Shown: positions 36,264-45,886, counted from the stretch's first letter. The stretch is DNA of 64,000 nt from Streptomyces sp. MST-110588 (GCF_022695595.1 NZ_CP074380.1:3980001-4044000); one strand, 5' to 3'. Made by a program: numbers and translations. The notes: generated by a model not told the origin, from the letters alone.

Positions 36264-38033
36264 CACGCTCCACCTTGTCATACCGCCCGGCGACTACGGC
36301 TGCCTGATTTAGCAAACTGGTCGATTTCTCATTCCAGTAGTTGCTGTGCTCCGTGGTGTCGGTACTCATTTGGTTGGCCCCGAACAGGTCGTCGCTGGGG
36401 TTGATGAAGGTGCCTCCGCCCAGCCTCCACTGGGACCCACCATGCCCGAACCTCCCTATGTCCGGCACAAAGTCCCGGTCTGCCTCCTCATTCCACACAT
36501 GCCCTTGTGGCACGTCCATCTCCTTCGCACTCCCCACCTGAACTCCGGGGCTCCCTGCGAACACCACGTCATCCGCGTTGAGGTCACCTTGTCTGGCCGC
36601 AGAGCCAATGAGGGTGGTGCCGTAAGAATGGCCAATCGCAGTGAGATGGCCACTTGACTTTGTTTCGTTCGCGGCCTTGAGTCCATCGACGAAGCTGTTG
36701 AATGCTGGGGCACCGTCGTCCGCATAGTGGCTGAACGGAGAGTCCTTGACAATATTTTGCGGTGCGTCGTAGCCGAGCCAAGTAATAGTCGAGACGTTCT
36801 GACTGTTAGCAAACTCATGAGTAGCATTCCACGTATCGGCCATTCGTCGGATGTCGCCGTCGATGCCTGCAAGGTTCGATCCAGTGCCGGGTACGTAAAC
36901 CGCGGTGTGGTCGGCCGTGTCAGGGTTCCCGTTGGCGACAATCGCACGGCCGTTACCTTCCGAGCTGAAGCCCAGCAAGTATGCCTCGGGCGCTCCTATC
37001 TTGTCAGAGCCGCAAACAAGGCGCCTCTGGATGGCGTTCATTCCTTCGAGGGGCCCCGCAAGCTCCTGCTTCTTTTCGTTCCACTCCTTCCATTCTTCGG
37101 TGTCGACCTTCACGCCATCAATCGAGTGCCTCCCATAGGGGCTGTAGTAGGTCCGATATCGGTCGGGCTCCTTATTTAGCTTCAGCCAGTTGTCCAACTC
37201 AAGCTGCGCGGTGGCGCGGGACTCGGCCAGTACGACGCGGTTCGCCTGGTCGCGCACGGTGGCGGGGAGGCCGTCCAGCGCACCGACACTCGCCGGATAC
37301 AGAGCTGTGTACTCGTCACGACGTTCCTGGCTGAGGCTCTCCCACCACTTTTTGTTGTCGGTGGGTGACTTGCCCTTGGGGATGTCGCTTTCTTTGAGGT
37401 AACCGCCGGCCACTTTCCGGACGTCCTTGAGGTCATGGCCTGCGTCGGCCCAGACCGCGTCATCGACCTTCAGCCCCCGGGTCGTCTTGAGTTTCCCCAG
37501 GACCGACCGGTAGCGCTCGTCCACCGCGACCGCATCGCGGAGTGCGGCGGCGATGCGTTTGGCGATGTCCTCTGCCTTGGCCCGGTTGGGGTTGGCGTCG
37601 GCGTCTGCTTTGCGGGGGAGAAAAGGGACGGGGACGTCGGCAGTCGCGGTGACCGTCTTGGAGAGGGAGAGAGCAGCGGCCGGGTACTGGACTGAACCGT
37701 CCGGCATCACCGTGAAGCCGAGCTGCTGTGCTTCGTCCAGGGCGTTATTGAGCTTTTTCTGCGGGCCGGCGAGTTCCGAGGCGAAGCTGTTGAGCGCGGT
37801 ACGGATCAGGCCGCATTCGGTGTGGATGTACTGGTAGTTGCGGCTTAGCTGGTCCGGGCGGCGATCGCCTTGTCGGCCGTTGTTCCGGATTGACTGTCGC
37901 GGAGCTTCGCGAGCATCTCGTGGTCGACCTGGTCCTTGGCCGCTCTCGCACGACTGCTGACCTCACCCCAGCCGTCGGCCGCGTCCTTGTATGTCTGAAC
38001 CTTGAGATCCCGAAGCTGCTGCCAGGTGATCAC
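36256..38033 (-). CDS. Cassette A T7SS-linked alpha/beta hydrolase (DUF1023-like), frameshifted
   Basis: About 592 aa if repaired. The N-terminal ~190 residues are helical (VITWQQLRDLKVQTYKDAAD; YIHTE fits the YxxxD/E export signal). They are followed by an Abhydrolase_8/DUF1023-type domain with WLGYDAP, nucleophile elbow AIGHSYGTT (about residue 468) and catalytic-type His in TEHSNYW. The frame breaks at about 37851-37862: one extra G/C turns AIAARTS-stop into AIAARDQLSRNYQYIHT, matching cassette B. GTG 38033 follows the 154-aa gene by 7 bp. Confidence 0.8.
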
Positions 38034-38040
38034 TGGGCCA

Positions 38041-38505
38041 TCACCTCCCGGCCTGCGAGGCGCCGTGCCCTTGCTGCTGCGGGAACGAGTGCGCCACCCT
38101 CGTATCGACCTCGCCGAACTCCTTGGCTGCTGCCCTGAGCGCGCCCTCAAGCCGGTGGCACTCGGCCTTGACGTCCCCAAGGCGGTCGCTCCATGAGGCA
38201 CGCACTTCATTGAGGACTGCTGGGGTCATGAACCCTTCTAGACCCCAGGTCACGCCTTCGTGCGCAGCGCTGAGCCTGGCTGCTGCCGAGCCCGTGCTCG
38301 CCTGTAAGGCGTTCGCAACCCCGGAGGCAGACCGCCACGGCGCTTGACTGACTTTCAGGTCGGAAGACCCACCGCCGTCACGCCCTGCCTTGGCCTGAGC
38401 CGAGGCGAGCGCCAACCGGGCACCTTGGCCAGAGCCCTGGGCCACACCACTTGTCCCGGACCGTGCCGCTCTGACCAACTGCTCCCATTCCTCGCGGAAT
38501 TCCAT
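38041..38505 (-). CDS. Cassette A 154-aa helical WXG-like protein
   Basis: 154 aa, begins MEFREEWEQLVRAARS and ends HGASQAGR. Mostly helical and with no signal peptide or membrane segment. Its C-terminal 80 residues (GVTWGLEGFMTPAVLNEVR onward) are almost identical to the cassette B protein. It may be a targeting partner for the hydrolase, as small Lap proteins are for LXG toxins in Firmicutes T7SS; this is an analogy. ATG 38505 chosen by alignment with copy B. Confidence 0.75.
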   Translation of the reverse strand: MEFREEWEQLVRAARSGTSGVAQGSGQGARLALASAQAKAGRDGGGSSDLKVSQAPWRSASGVANALQASTGSAAARLSAAHEGVTWGLEGFMTPAVLNEVRASWSDRLGDVKAECHRLEGALRAAAKEFGEVDTRVAHSFPQQQGHGASQAGR

Positions 38506-39010
38506 TCGCCCTCCCCGTCCCACACGGCGCACCGTAAGCGAGACCAGCGCTATGCACGGCAGGGGCACCTGTCACGCGTACCGCTCTCTACACCGCCTGA
38601 GTACGCGTACTCAGGCGGGGCACGCGTGCACCAGGGCGTTGGTGGGCGACCGGGAGAGCTGCCGGACACGGCTCGTGAGGAACCGCAGGTCGAGCGCGGA
38701 TGGCGCACGACCCGATTCCCGCACCATCGCGTTGGGACGCCCGCGCGGAGTACCCCAGCAAGGCACCTGACGCCGGACCGCTGTTGCCGCCTGCTGCCCT
38801 TCGTGCTCTCCGGCCATGATGCTGACGGGTCCTGCTCCACCACCGTCCTGGGGTGCATCACGATTCGCGGTCCGGTCGGCCTCGTACTCGTATCCGGACA
38901 CACACTGGCGGCGTGGCCGTGGACAAGACGTATTTCTCCGAGCCAACTGCGTCTATCTGCGCAGGCGCAACATCCAGGCAGTGACCGGGAGAAGACCGAT
39001 CAGGGAGGGC
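38506..39010. other. Region between cassettes A and B
   Basis: 505 bp. It contains the cassette A promoter area and palindrome (38593-38618). Several frames are open but none has an RBS, family resemblance or consistent codon bias. It probably includes the terminator region of cassette B. Confidence 0.45.
38593..38618. promoter_or_regulatory. Palindrome upstream of cassette A
   Basis: A perfect 26-bp palindrome with core TGAGTACGCGTACTCA (38598-38613), extended by CCGCC/GGCGG. It lies 88 bp before the 154-aa gene start. The core and its flank (CTCTCTACACCGCC) recur upstream of cassette B. Probably the operator or promoter element of the cassette. Confidence 0.7.
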
Positions 39011-39601
39011 TCAGGAAACCGGAGCGCCCTTCGACCAGAAATCCGATCGAACGTTGGGGGTTGGGATGTCCTGCCCTGAGTAATCAGGGCCGTTGGTCTT
39101 GGTCTTGGGAGAAGCGACCTTGGATTCCGTCGCACAAGGGGTCACGACGTCGATGAACACCTGCCCTTTGTAGCCGACCTCCAGGGCCAGCTGAAAGTTC
39201 TCCGGGGTAAAAGCAAACATCGCGGGATTCTTTTTGTGCTGGCGCACTGTGGTGATTTTGTATCCCTTGCTTTTCCAATAACGTTCCACTACCCCGAGGA
39301 AGCTCCCGCGTCGCTCGTCGGAAATGACCGTCGTTACTACAGCTCGCCGCGTCACCGTGCCAGTTCCCAGCGAACGATTCCTGAAGTCCGTGCACGGCCC
39401 ATGAGTGGATTCGCCATGTGTCCATTGAACGGGAGGCTGAACGGCCGCGAGTGTGCCGCTGATCACCGCGTCTGCGTACTCTGCAGCATGTTGCATGTTC
39501 ATGCTTAAATCACTTTCCTTACGCTCATCAGCGCTGTCCGAAGAGCCACAGGCAGCCAGGCAAAGCGCAAGAACCAGGATGGCAGCGGCTCGGCGCTTCA
39601 T
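39011..39601 (-). CDS. Cassette B lipoprotein, candidate immunity or partner protein
   Basis: 196 aa. Signal peptide and lipobox LAAC are clear. Two Cys in the mature part (GPCTDF and VTPCATE) occupy places like those of the cassette A lipoprotein, but overall identity is low. ATG 39601 overlaps the hydrolase TGA by 4 bp (ATGA), so expression is coupled. Membrane-anchored on the outer face, it could bind and neutralise the secreted hydrolase or assist it; the sequence does not decide. Confidence 0.78.
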   Translation of the reverse strand: MKRRAAAILVLALCLAACGSSDSADERKESDLSMNMQHAAEYADAVISGTLAAVQPPVQWTHGESTHGPCTDFRNRSLGTGTVTRRAVVTTVISDERRGSFLGVVERYWKSKGYKITTVRQHKKNPAMFAFTPENFQLALEVGYKGQVFIDVVTPCATESKVASPKTKTNGPDYSGQDIPTPNVRSDFWSKGAPVS

Positions 39602-41387
39602 CGGCCCTCCTCGGGAACGATGAGGTCGCTTCGGTTGGCGACGACGGCGGCCACGTTCGCGGCGGAGGCCGCGTCCACTTTCGGGTCGAAATAGTTGGAG
39701 TGAGCAGCGGTGGGTGCCTGGCCGTCAACAAACGGACGCGGGCCATCATCGACCTTGAATCGTCTGGCACCGAAATCTGTACTCGCTGGGTCGATGCCGA
39801 ACCATCGTTCATTGTCGTCCGCCACCAGTGCGCCGAATCCGTAGCCGACGGCTCCGCTCAGGACGGCCCCCGGTGGCCCCAGGACCAGGCCGCCCACTGT
39901 CGCACCGCCGGCCAGGCCGGTTCCCTCTGCCTTGCTCGGCAGTTTCGTAACCGGATCGTTCTCGGCCGCGCCAACAAAGACGTGGTCCTTGCCCACCCCC
40001 AGATCTGACGCGGTCTCCGCCCCTGTCCCCGGGCTGCCGAGCAGCACGATGTCGTCCACCCCGGGGATGCCTTTGCTCGTAAGAGCAGACTGACCGACGG
40101 TCAATGAGCCGTATGAATGGCCGATAGCAGTGATGTGCGGGTCCGCATTGGTGTTTGTCGCAGAGATGCCGCTCATGAATCCGATGAACGCCGGCGCCCC
40201 GGCCCGCGCGTTCCCTTCAGTCAAGACATCGAAGTTTTCAGCAAAATCCTCGGCTGGGAGTTGGGGGCATCATACCCCAGCCACACGAGTGACGCACTTG
40301 ACGGATCGTGTTTCTGCGCCCCGATTGCTGTGTCCTTAGCTCTCTTAAGGTCGATGGTCGCAAAATCCTCGTTCAAGGCGGTACCTAGTCCGGGAACGTA
40401 GGCCGAAACATTCCTTGCGGTGTCGGGATTTCCGTAACTGACGATTGCCCGGCCGTTCCCTTCATCGCTGATCCCCAGCAAATACATGGGAGGCTTACTG
40501 GGTTCGCTGAGCTTGCTCGCGAGCTTCTGGAGTCCTTCCAGCTGCATCCTGGACTTCTCGTCGTCCTGCCCATTCAGCTTGCTGATCAGCATAGGTAGGT
40601 AATTGCGGTTCGCCTCGTCACGAGCCACCGCAGGCACCCCATCCAGTTGCCCAATAATATCGGGGTAAAGCGTCAGTAGCTCTTGCTGTCGTTCACGGGA
40701 CAGACCATTCCACCATTTGAGGGTGTCCTTGGGTGACTTGCGCTTCGGGATACCTCCGTTGGAGGAACCACGTACAGAGGCGGTGTCAGCGGATACGTCC
40801 CGCCAAGTGGCGTCATCGACGGTCACGCCGCGGGAAGTCTTTAGTTTGGCCAGGACCGATTGATAGCGTCTGTCCACCTCGACCGCGTCGCGCAGTGCGG
40901 CGGCGATTCGCTTGGCGATGTCTTCTGCCTTGGCCTGGTTGGGGTTGGCATCGGCGTCTGCTTTGTGGGGGAGGAATGGGAGGGGTACGTCGGGGGTTGC
41001 GGTGACCGTCTTGGTCGGGGAGAGGACAGCGGCCGGGTATTGGACTGATCCGTCCGGCTTCACCGTAAAGCCGAGCTGCTGGGCTTCGTCCAGGGCGTTG
41101 TTGAGCTTCTTCTGCGGGCCGGCGAGTTCTGAGGCGAAGCCGTTGAGTGCGGTACGGATCAGGCCGGCCTCGGTGTGGATGTACTGGTAGTTGCGGCTCA
41201 GCCGCTCCAAGGCGCCGATCGCCTCGTCGGCTGCCTTGGCGGACTGGGTGTCCCGGAGCTTCGCGAGCATTTCGTGGTCGACGCGGTCCTTGGCAGCTCT
41301 AGCGCGGCTGCTGAGCTCACCCCAGCCATCGGAGGCGTCCTTGTACTTCTGGGTTTTAAGGTCTCGCAGCTGCTGCCAGGTAATCAC
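39598..41387 (-). CDS. Cassette B T7SS-linked alpha/beta hydrolase (DUF1023-like), frameshifted
   Basis: About 596 aa if repaired. The N-terminal ~190 residues nearly match cassette A (including YIHTE). The catalytic region differs but has WLGYDAP, AIGHSYGSL (about residue 424), an Asp candidate in AAENDPV and His in AAHSNYF. A Gly/Ala stretch (GLAGGATVGGLVLG) could insert in membrane. The frame breaks near 40252-40267, where one added C restores DAPNS-AEDFAENFDVLTEGN. GTG 41387 follows the 154-aa gene by 7 bp. Confidence 0.8.
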
Positions 41388-41394
41388 TGGGCCG

Positions 41395-41859
41395 TCACCG
41401 TCCGGCCTGCGAGTCGCCACGGCTCTGCTGTTGCGGGAACGAGTGGGCCACCCTTGCCTCGACCTCGCCGAACTCCTTGGCTGCTGCCTTGAGCTTGCCT
41501 TCCAGCCGGTGGCACTCGGCCTTGACGTCCCCGAGGCGATCGATCCATGAGGTACGCACCTCGTTAAGGACCGCCGGGGTCATGAACCCTTCGAGCCCCC
41601 AGGTGACCCCTTCATGCGCAGCACTGAGCCTGGTTGCTGCCACGCTCGTGCTCGCCTGCAAGGCATTCGCGACACCGGAGGCAGAAGTCCAGGGCTCCTG
41701 GCTCACTTTCAAGTCGAGGGAGCCACTGCTGCCACCCCCTCCCTTGGCCTGAGCCGAGGCGAGCGTCATCCGGGCATCTTGACCAGAACTCTGAGCCTCA
41801 GCATCCGGCCGGGATCGCGCCGCCCTGATCAACTGGTCCCATTCATCGCGAAATTCCAT
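41395..41859 (-). CDS. Cassette B 154-aa helical WXG-like protein
   Basis: 154 aa, same length as copy A. It begins MEFRDEWDQLIRAARS, has a variable Gly/Ser middle (about residues 25-45) and then a near-identical C-terminal 110 residues. First gene of cassette B, 95 bp after the shared palindrome. Conservation between copies contrasts with the divergence of the hydrolase and lipoprotein, which argues for a general delivery role. Confidence 0.78.
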   Translation of the reverse strand: MEFRDEWDQLIRAARSRPDAEAQSSGQDARMTLASAQAKGGGGSSGSLDLKVSQEPWTSASGVANALQASTSVAATRLSAAHEGVTWGLEGFMTPAVLNEVRTSWIDRLGDVKAECHRLEGKLKAAAKEFGEVEARVAHSFPQQQSRGDSQAGR

Positions 41860-41953
41860 TCACCCTCCCCCATCCCGCATGACCCACTGCATGCAGGATC
41901 GACGCTACACACGGCAGCGTTCCCCCGTCGCACGTATCGCTCCCTACACCGCC

Positions 41954-41969
41954 TGAGTACGCGTACTCA
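41954..41969. promoter_or_regulatory. Palindrome upstream of cassette B
   Basis: TGAGTACGCGTACTCA, identical to the core of the cassette A site, with the same left flank (CCTACACCGCC). It lies 95 bp before the 154-aa gene start. On the minus strand it is followed at about 7 bp by a TAGGGA hexamer (TAGAGA in A) that could be a -10. Confidence 0.7.
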
Positions 41970-42057
41970 CCTCGGCCCATCTGCCCAACGCAGAATGACG
42001 CGGGGTGGATGCCCGATAGATGGGCGCCCACCCCGACGTCTTGCCACCCGTGGGCTG

Positions 42058-42354
42058 CTAGTGGAAGAAGCCAGCAGCCCGGCGGTCCGTTGCCTGGTAG
42101 TCCGCGCTGCCCGCACGGACCTTGGCGGAGACCTGGTGCAGCGTGCTCTGGATGTGGCTGGCCCGGGAGTTCCACTGGCGTTCCGCGGCCTGGAAAGCCT
42201 GGTGCGCCTCGCCCTCCCAGGCGTTCGAGACGCGCTTGACCGCGGCCCAGATCTTGTCGAGTTCGGCCTGAAGTTCTTTTGCGGCACGCTCAATATCGGC
42301 GGCGGTCTGTTCTACCGCGGCGTAAGTGACCCGAAGGTCCTGGTTGCCGGCCAT
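42058..42354 (-). CDS. WXG100 family protein (EsxB-like)
   Basis: 98 aa helical hairpin with the turn motif WEG (VSNAWEGEAHQAF). The C-terminal YQATD matches the YxxxD/E type VII export signal. Secreted ESX substrate, probably as a dimer with the adjacent 120-aa WXG protein. Start ATG has a purine-rich RBS. It lies in a run with the second mycosin, upstream of cassette B. Confidence 0.88.
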   Translation of the reverse strand: MAGNQDLRVTYAAVEQTAADIERAAKELQAELDKIWAAVKRVSNAWEGEAHQAFQAAERQWNSRASHIQSTLHQVSAKVRAGSADYQATDRRAAGFFH

Positions 42355-42432
42355 TTCTCCCCCACTGTTCGTGGCTGATCGGTGGACTTGGGCTTGTCCG
42401 AGGCAGCGCGCTGCTCCGGCGGACGGGGTGGT

Positions 42433-42795
42433 CTAGTAGTTGCTGATGCCGCTGGTGGAGCCGGTGTTGAGCTGGCCGCCCGGCGCTCCGCCGTTCACAT
42501 CGATTCCCCGGAAGCTGGAGAGCACCTCGGAGTCGTTGGCCTGGCTGGTGGTGCTCGTTCGGGCGATCGCGTCATTGATGCCGTCGAGCATGCGGCGCAG
42601 AGCGGCATGGTCTTCGTTCAGTGCGTTCTGGGCCTGCCGGAAGGCGCTTGCGCCCTGGCCGGTCCACGCGGACTCGACAGTGGCGATGGCGTTGACCAGC
42701 GTACGCAGTTGGGACGACATCGCCTGGCTGCCGCTCTGGATCTCGCTCTTGAGCTTTTCGATCTCCGCGTAGGTAAGTGCGGTATTTCCTGCCAT
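42433..42795 (-). CDS. WXG100 family protein (EsxA-like)
   Basis: 120 aa. Helix-turn-helix with WTG at the turn (VESAWTGQGASAF), then an extended Gly/Ser/Asn tail (GIDVNGGAPGGQLNTG). It probably pairs with the 98-aa protein encoded just downstream. ATG 42795 (MAGNTALTY) is supported by comparison with the partner's MAGNQDLRVTY start; the frame upstream to 42900 is discarded. Confidence 0.85.
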   Translation of the reverse strand: MAGNTALTYAEIEKLKSEIQSGSQAMSSQLRTLVNAIATVESAWTGQGASAFRQAQNALNEDHAALRRMLDGINDAIARTSTTSQANDSEVLSSFRGIDVNGGAPGGQLNTGSTSGISNY

Positions 42796-42896
42796 GATCC
42801 ACCTTCCCCATGAGTAAGTTACAAAGCTGAGGTCATTCTTATGCTCTCGGCTTCGCCTGAAGGTCGCTCCTCGGTAAGTGCGACCTGGTGTTCTGG

Positions 42897-44192
42897 TCAC
42901 TCTAGTCGCGTTGAGCTAGAGTCCCAATTTGATTTCCGAGATTCATGTGATGCTTTGCGGCGGCGGGCGATCACTAGTCCGCCGATTGTCAGGGCACCGG
43001 CCCCTGTGCCGATTCCAGCGATTACCGGCCAAGGCTTCGTTGCATTCGCTTGGTCGGCTTGCTGCTGCGTCGGTTCGGTGATTTTCCTGTCGTGCCCTGA
43101 ACGCGGTGTCTGTGAAGGTGAAGATGAAGGTGTTGCGTTCTTCTCCTTGTTCTTACGGACTGGAAGCAGCGGGTTGACGTCAGCGGGGCCCGGATCACCT
43201 TCCTGATCGAGCAGGACCTTGCGAGGACGAACGATGCCATAGCCGAGATACTTACTCGGAACCTTTCCGTCTGTCGGTTTGCCGGCGGTTTGCAGCATGA
43301 CTCGCAGAACCTGGTTATTTGTCCAGCTCGGGTGCGCTGACCAAATCAGGGCGGCCGAGGCTGAGGCAATGGCTGTGGCCTGGCTGGTGCCCCTGGACAT
43401 GCAATCCAGCAGTTTCTTTGTGCAACGGGTCGGAATATCTACCCCGGGTGCCGACAGCGCCACCTGCGGCCCGTACGTGGAAAACTTCGTCACCGTCAGG
43501 GACTTGTCAACGGCTCCAACCCCAACAACCCCGGGAATGATTGAGGGATATCCTGGGGAGTTGCCCTTGTCGCCGCTGTTCCCAGTCGCCGCGAAGATCA
43601 GGCTCCCCTTGTTGTTCGCATAATCGACCGCAGGTTGCAACGTGGCCTTGATATCATCGGTCGGTGTGCCACCCTGGGAAATGTTGATGACCTTCGCGCC
43701 CTGATCTGCCGCATAGCGGATACCCTTGGCCATGTTCACGGCCGAGTTTTCACCAGCGTTCCTGATGGGCAGGATTTTCGATCCCGGTGCCAGCCCCCAG
43801 GCTCCATCTCCAATTCGCTTTGCGGCGATGGTCATCGCCATTCCTGTACCATGGCCATCGTCGTCGTAGTTTGCACCGCGCCATTGGATTGAGAAGTCCT
43901 TTCCCGGCACCAACTGGCCGCGCAGCTCAGGTACTGAACTGTTGACCCCGCTGTCGATCACGGCGACCGTAACGCCTTCTCCTGTGCTGGTTCGCCACAT
44001 GCGTTCAGCCTGCATCGCGTCCAGGTACCACTGGCGTGACCTCAGGTCTGCCTTGGCGTCTGTCGATGCGAGCAGGGTGAGGCACAGTGCCGTGAGGCAG
44101 ACGAACACGGTCGCTGACAACTGGTTCTTCCGTTGCACGCGAATTGCCGCATAAGTCACGGTGCTGCCTACCCCTGTCTGTTGCACGACCAC
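42897..44192 (-). CDS. Mycosin-like subtilisin (S8) protease, second copy
   Basis: 431 aa. Signal peptide, S8 catalytic triad (VAVIDSGV Asp, DDDGHGTGMAM His, GTSQATAIAS Ser), proline-rich linker and a C-terminal membrane helix (VIAGIGTGAGALTIGGLVIA) with a cytosolic basic tail: the full mycosin plan. ESX mycosins stabilise the membrane complex and process substrates. Start may be GTG 44192 or GTG 44159 (better RBS). Base composition is visibly less GC-rich than mycP, so it may have been gained with the effector cassettes. Confidence 0.87.
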   Translation of the reverse strand: MVVQQTGVGSTVTYAAIRVQRKNQLSATVFVCLTALCLTLLASTDAKADLRSRQWYLDAMQAERMWRTSTGEGVTVAVIDSGVNSSVPELRGQLVPGKDFSIQWRGANYDDDGHGTGMAMTIAAKRIGDGAWGLAPGSKILPIRNAGENSAVNMAKGIRYAADQGAKVINISQGGTPTDDIKATLQPAVDYANNKGSLIFAATGNSGDKGNSPGYPSIIPGVVGVGAVDKSLTVTKFSTYGPQVALSAPGVDIPTRCTKKLLDCMSRGTSQATAIASASAALIWSAHPSWTNNQVLRVMLQTAGKPTDGKVPSKYLGYGIVRPRKVLLDQEGDPGPADVNPLLPVRKNKEKNATPSSSPSQTPRSGHDRKITEPTQQQADQANATKPWPVIAGIGTGAGALTIGGLVIARRRKASHESRKSNWDSSSTRLE

Positions 44193-44199
44193 GCCTGAG

Positions 44200-45855
44200 C
44201 TATTCGATCACCGGAGGCACCACCGACGGGTGCGGTGCCGTCCACGTCTCGCCGTCTTCCTTGAGATAGTCCGGCCGCTGAACGAGGTTGCGCCTTCTCT
44301 GGTGAGACGACGGAGCTCCTGGCATGGGAAGCGCACCACTGGATGGGGTGCCTCGTGTCAATCCGGTGCCGCCAGACGTAAAGTCGCCGGCCCGGCCTCG
44401 CGGCATCTGTGTTCGGCCCTCTGCTGCTGGTTCGCCAACACCTTTCATCGGGCCTTGGATGCCTGGGCGTCGCTCATTCCCTATCACCGATCCGCCAGGT
44501 ACCGAGCCGACGGTCCCACCGGGCTCGGATGCCAGCCGACGGCCCGGCACATGGGGACTCCCACCAGCGCCGACGCTTCCCGGAATGCCACCTCCTGCCA
44601 CGCCGCGCGCCGCCGAACCGCGTTCCTCGCCCATGGCTGCCGCGCGCGGCCTGTCCACGGTCTCACTGCGATGAGGTGCCAGGCGCTGGCCAGGACCAGC
44701 CGTACCCCCCTGAGAGGGGCCGCTTCCGAGGACGGGAGGATTCGCCCCGGAGCCGACCGGCCTGGGTAGGGTTACGGCGCGTTCCTCGCCCATGACGGTC
44801 CCTCCCGGCAACCGCGGGCGTCCACCGCCAGTGCCACCCTGCTGCGTAGTCGCACGAACGATTCCGTCCTTCGCGGGGTTGCTCGGCCGCGCTTGTACCG
44901 TGCCGGGACGCTCGGTGGTCGGTATCGAGCTTCGTTCCATGTTTCCGCGTCGAGTGCCGGGCGTTTTCTCTTTCCCGGGAATCGTCGGAAAATGGGGTAC
45001 GGGAGGTACGTGCCAGTTCGCAGGGGTGCTGGAACGGGGCAGCGTGGTGCTTTCGTGGGTCGGTACTGTGTGGGGCAGGGTGACGGGCCCCGTGGAGTCC
45101 ACAGACATACCGACATGCTGGTCCTGCTGAACGCCAGCAGAACCTGACGGGGTGATCTCCATGTGTCGCCCACCACCACTGTTGGCCGGTGAGGAAGCTA
45201 CTCCGCTGTCACCTGCCATATGCACAGCCCCGCTGCCTGCGGGTCGGTCCACAATGGGAGTAGCCTCGGCCCAGTCTATGGACCTGTCCGGCGGGCCCGG
45301 TACAAACCCGGACGCCGGCTTGAAGTTCGGCGTTTCGTGCCGCTTGAAGTCCTCCTGAGCCGTTCTGTAGTAGGACGCCAACCGCTCCATCTCCCGGACG
45401 GCTTCCTCGTAGTGCGGGCCGTCCGTGATGGGGTGGGGGTCGGTCACTCGAGTGGGCGCCAACAGGCTTTTCTTGGGGTTTGCCGGTCTGACCGCTCCGT
45501 GGTCGAGTGCGACGTAGTTCGGCTTGGGCATGGACTGCGCGTGGCTGAGAGCCCCGCCGGCGCGGGTCATCGCGTCTCCGGCGCCCTTGGCGTAGGCGGC
45601 GAGCTTGAGGCTTTCCTTGACGGTGTGGTGGCCCCATTTGGTGAAGGCATCGGCGCCTTCGCCTTCCCAGCGCACCTTGTCGATGTAGGTTTTCAGCTCC
45701 TCGGCGATCTTCTGGATCTCCTTGCCGGCGCCTCGCAGGCCCGTGCCTGCGGAGGTGATCCGCTCAGGGTTTCCGTCGACCACCATTCCGTACAGCTCGC
45801 CGTGCGTCTTGTGCTCGAAATTGCTCGCGCCGGAGCTGCCCGTGCTTTTTGTCAT
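44200..45855 (-). CDS. Large WXG-like, Gly/Pro-rich candidate T7SS substrate
   Basis: 551 aa. The N-terminal ~170 residues are helical with a WEG turn (DKVRWEGEGADAFTKWG). The rest is low-complexity Gly/Pro/Ser/Arg with repeats (VMGEERAVTLP, AMGEERGSA, VIGNERRPG). This resembles PPE/EspB-like long ESX substrates. No signal peptide. ATG 45855 has GGAGGG upstream. It is encoded between mycP and the second mycosin, with a 7-bp gap to the latter. Confidence 0.78.
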   Translation of the reverse strand: MTKSTGSSGASNFEHKTHGELYGMVVDGNPERITSAGTGLRGAGKEIQKIAEELKTYIDKVRWEGEGADAFTKWGHHTVKESLKLAAYAKGAGDAMTRAGGALSHAQSMPKPNYVALDHGAVRPANPKKSLLAPTRVTDPHPITDGPHYEEAVREMERLASYYRTAQEDFKRHETPNFKPASGFVPGPPDRSIDWAEATPIVDRPAGSGAVHMAGDSGVASSPANSGGGRHMEITPSGSAGVQQDQHVGMSVDSTGPVTLPHTVPTHESTTLPRSSTPANWHVPPVPHFPTIPGKEKTPGTRRGNMERSSIPTTERPGTVQARPSNPAKDGIVRATTQQGGTGGGRPRLPGGTVMGEERAVTLPRPVGSGANPPVLGSGPSQGGTAGPGQRLAPHRSETVDRPRAAAMGEERGSAARGVAGGGIPGSVGAGGSPHVPGRRLASEPGGTVGSVPGGSVIGNERRPGIQGPMKGVGEPAAEGRTQMPRGRAGDFTSGGTGLTRGTPSSGALPMPGAPSSHQRRRNLVQRPDYLKEDGETWTAPHPSVVPPVIE

Positions 45856-45886
45856 TGCCCTCCCCGTTTCGTCACTCCCTGTGTCG

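Noticed and set aside
38611..38946. 111-aa frame between the cassettes
   Set aside because: No RBS, no coding bias, no paralogue in the equivalent place before cassette B.
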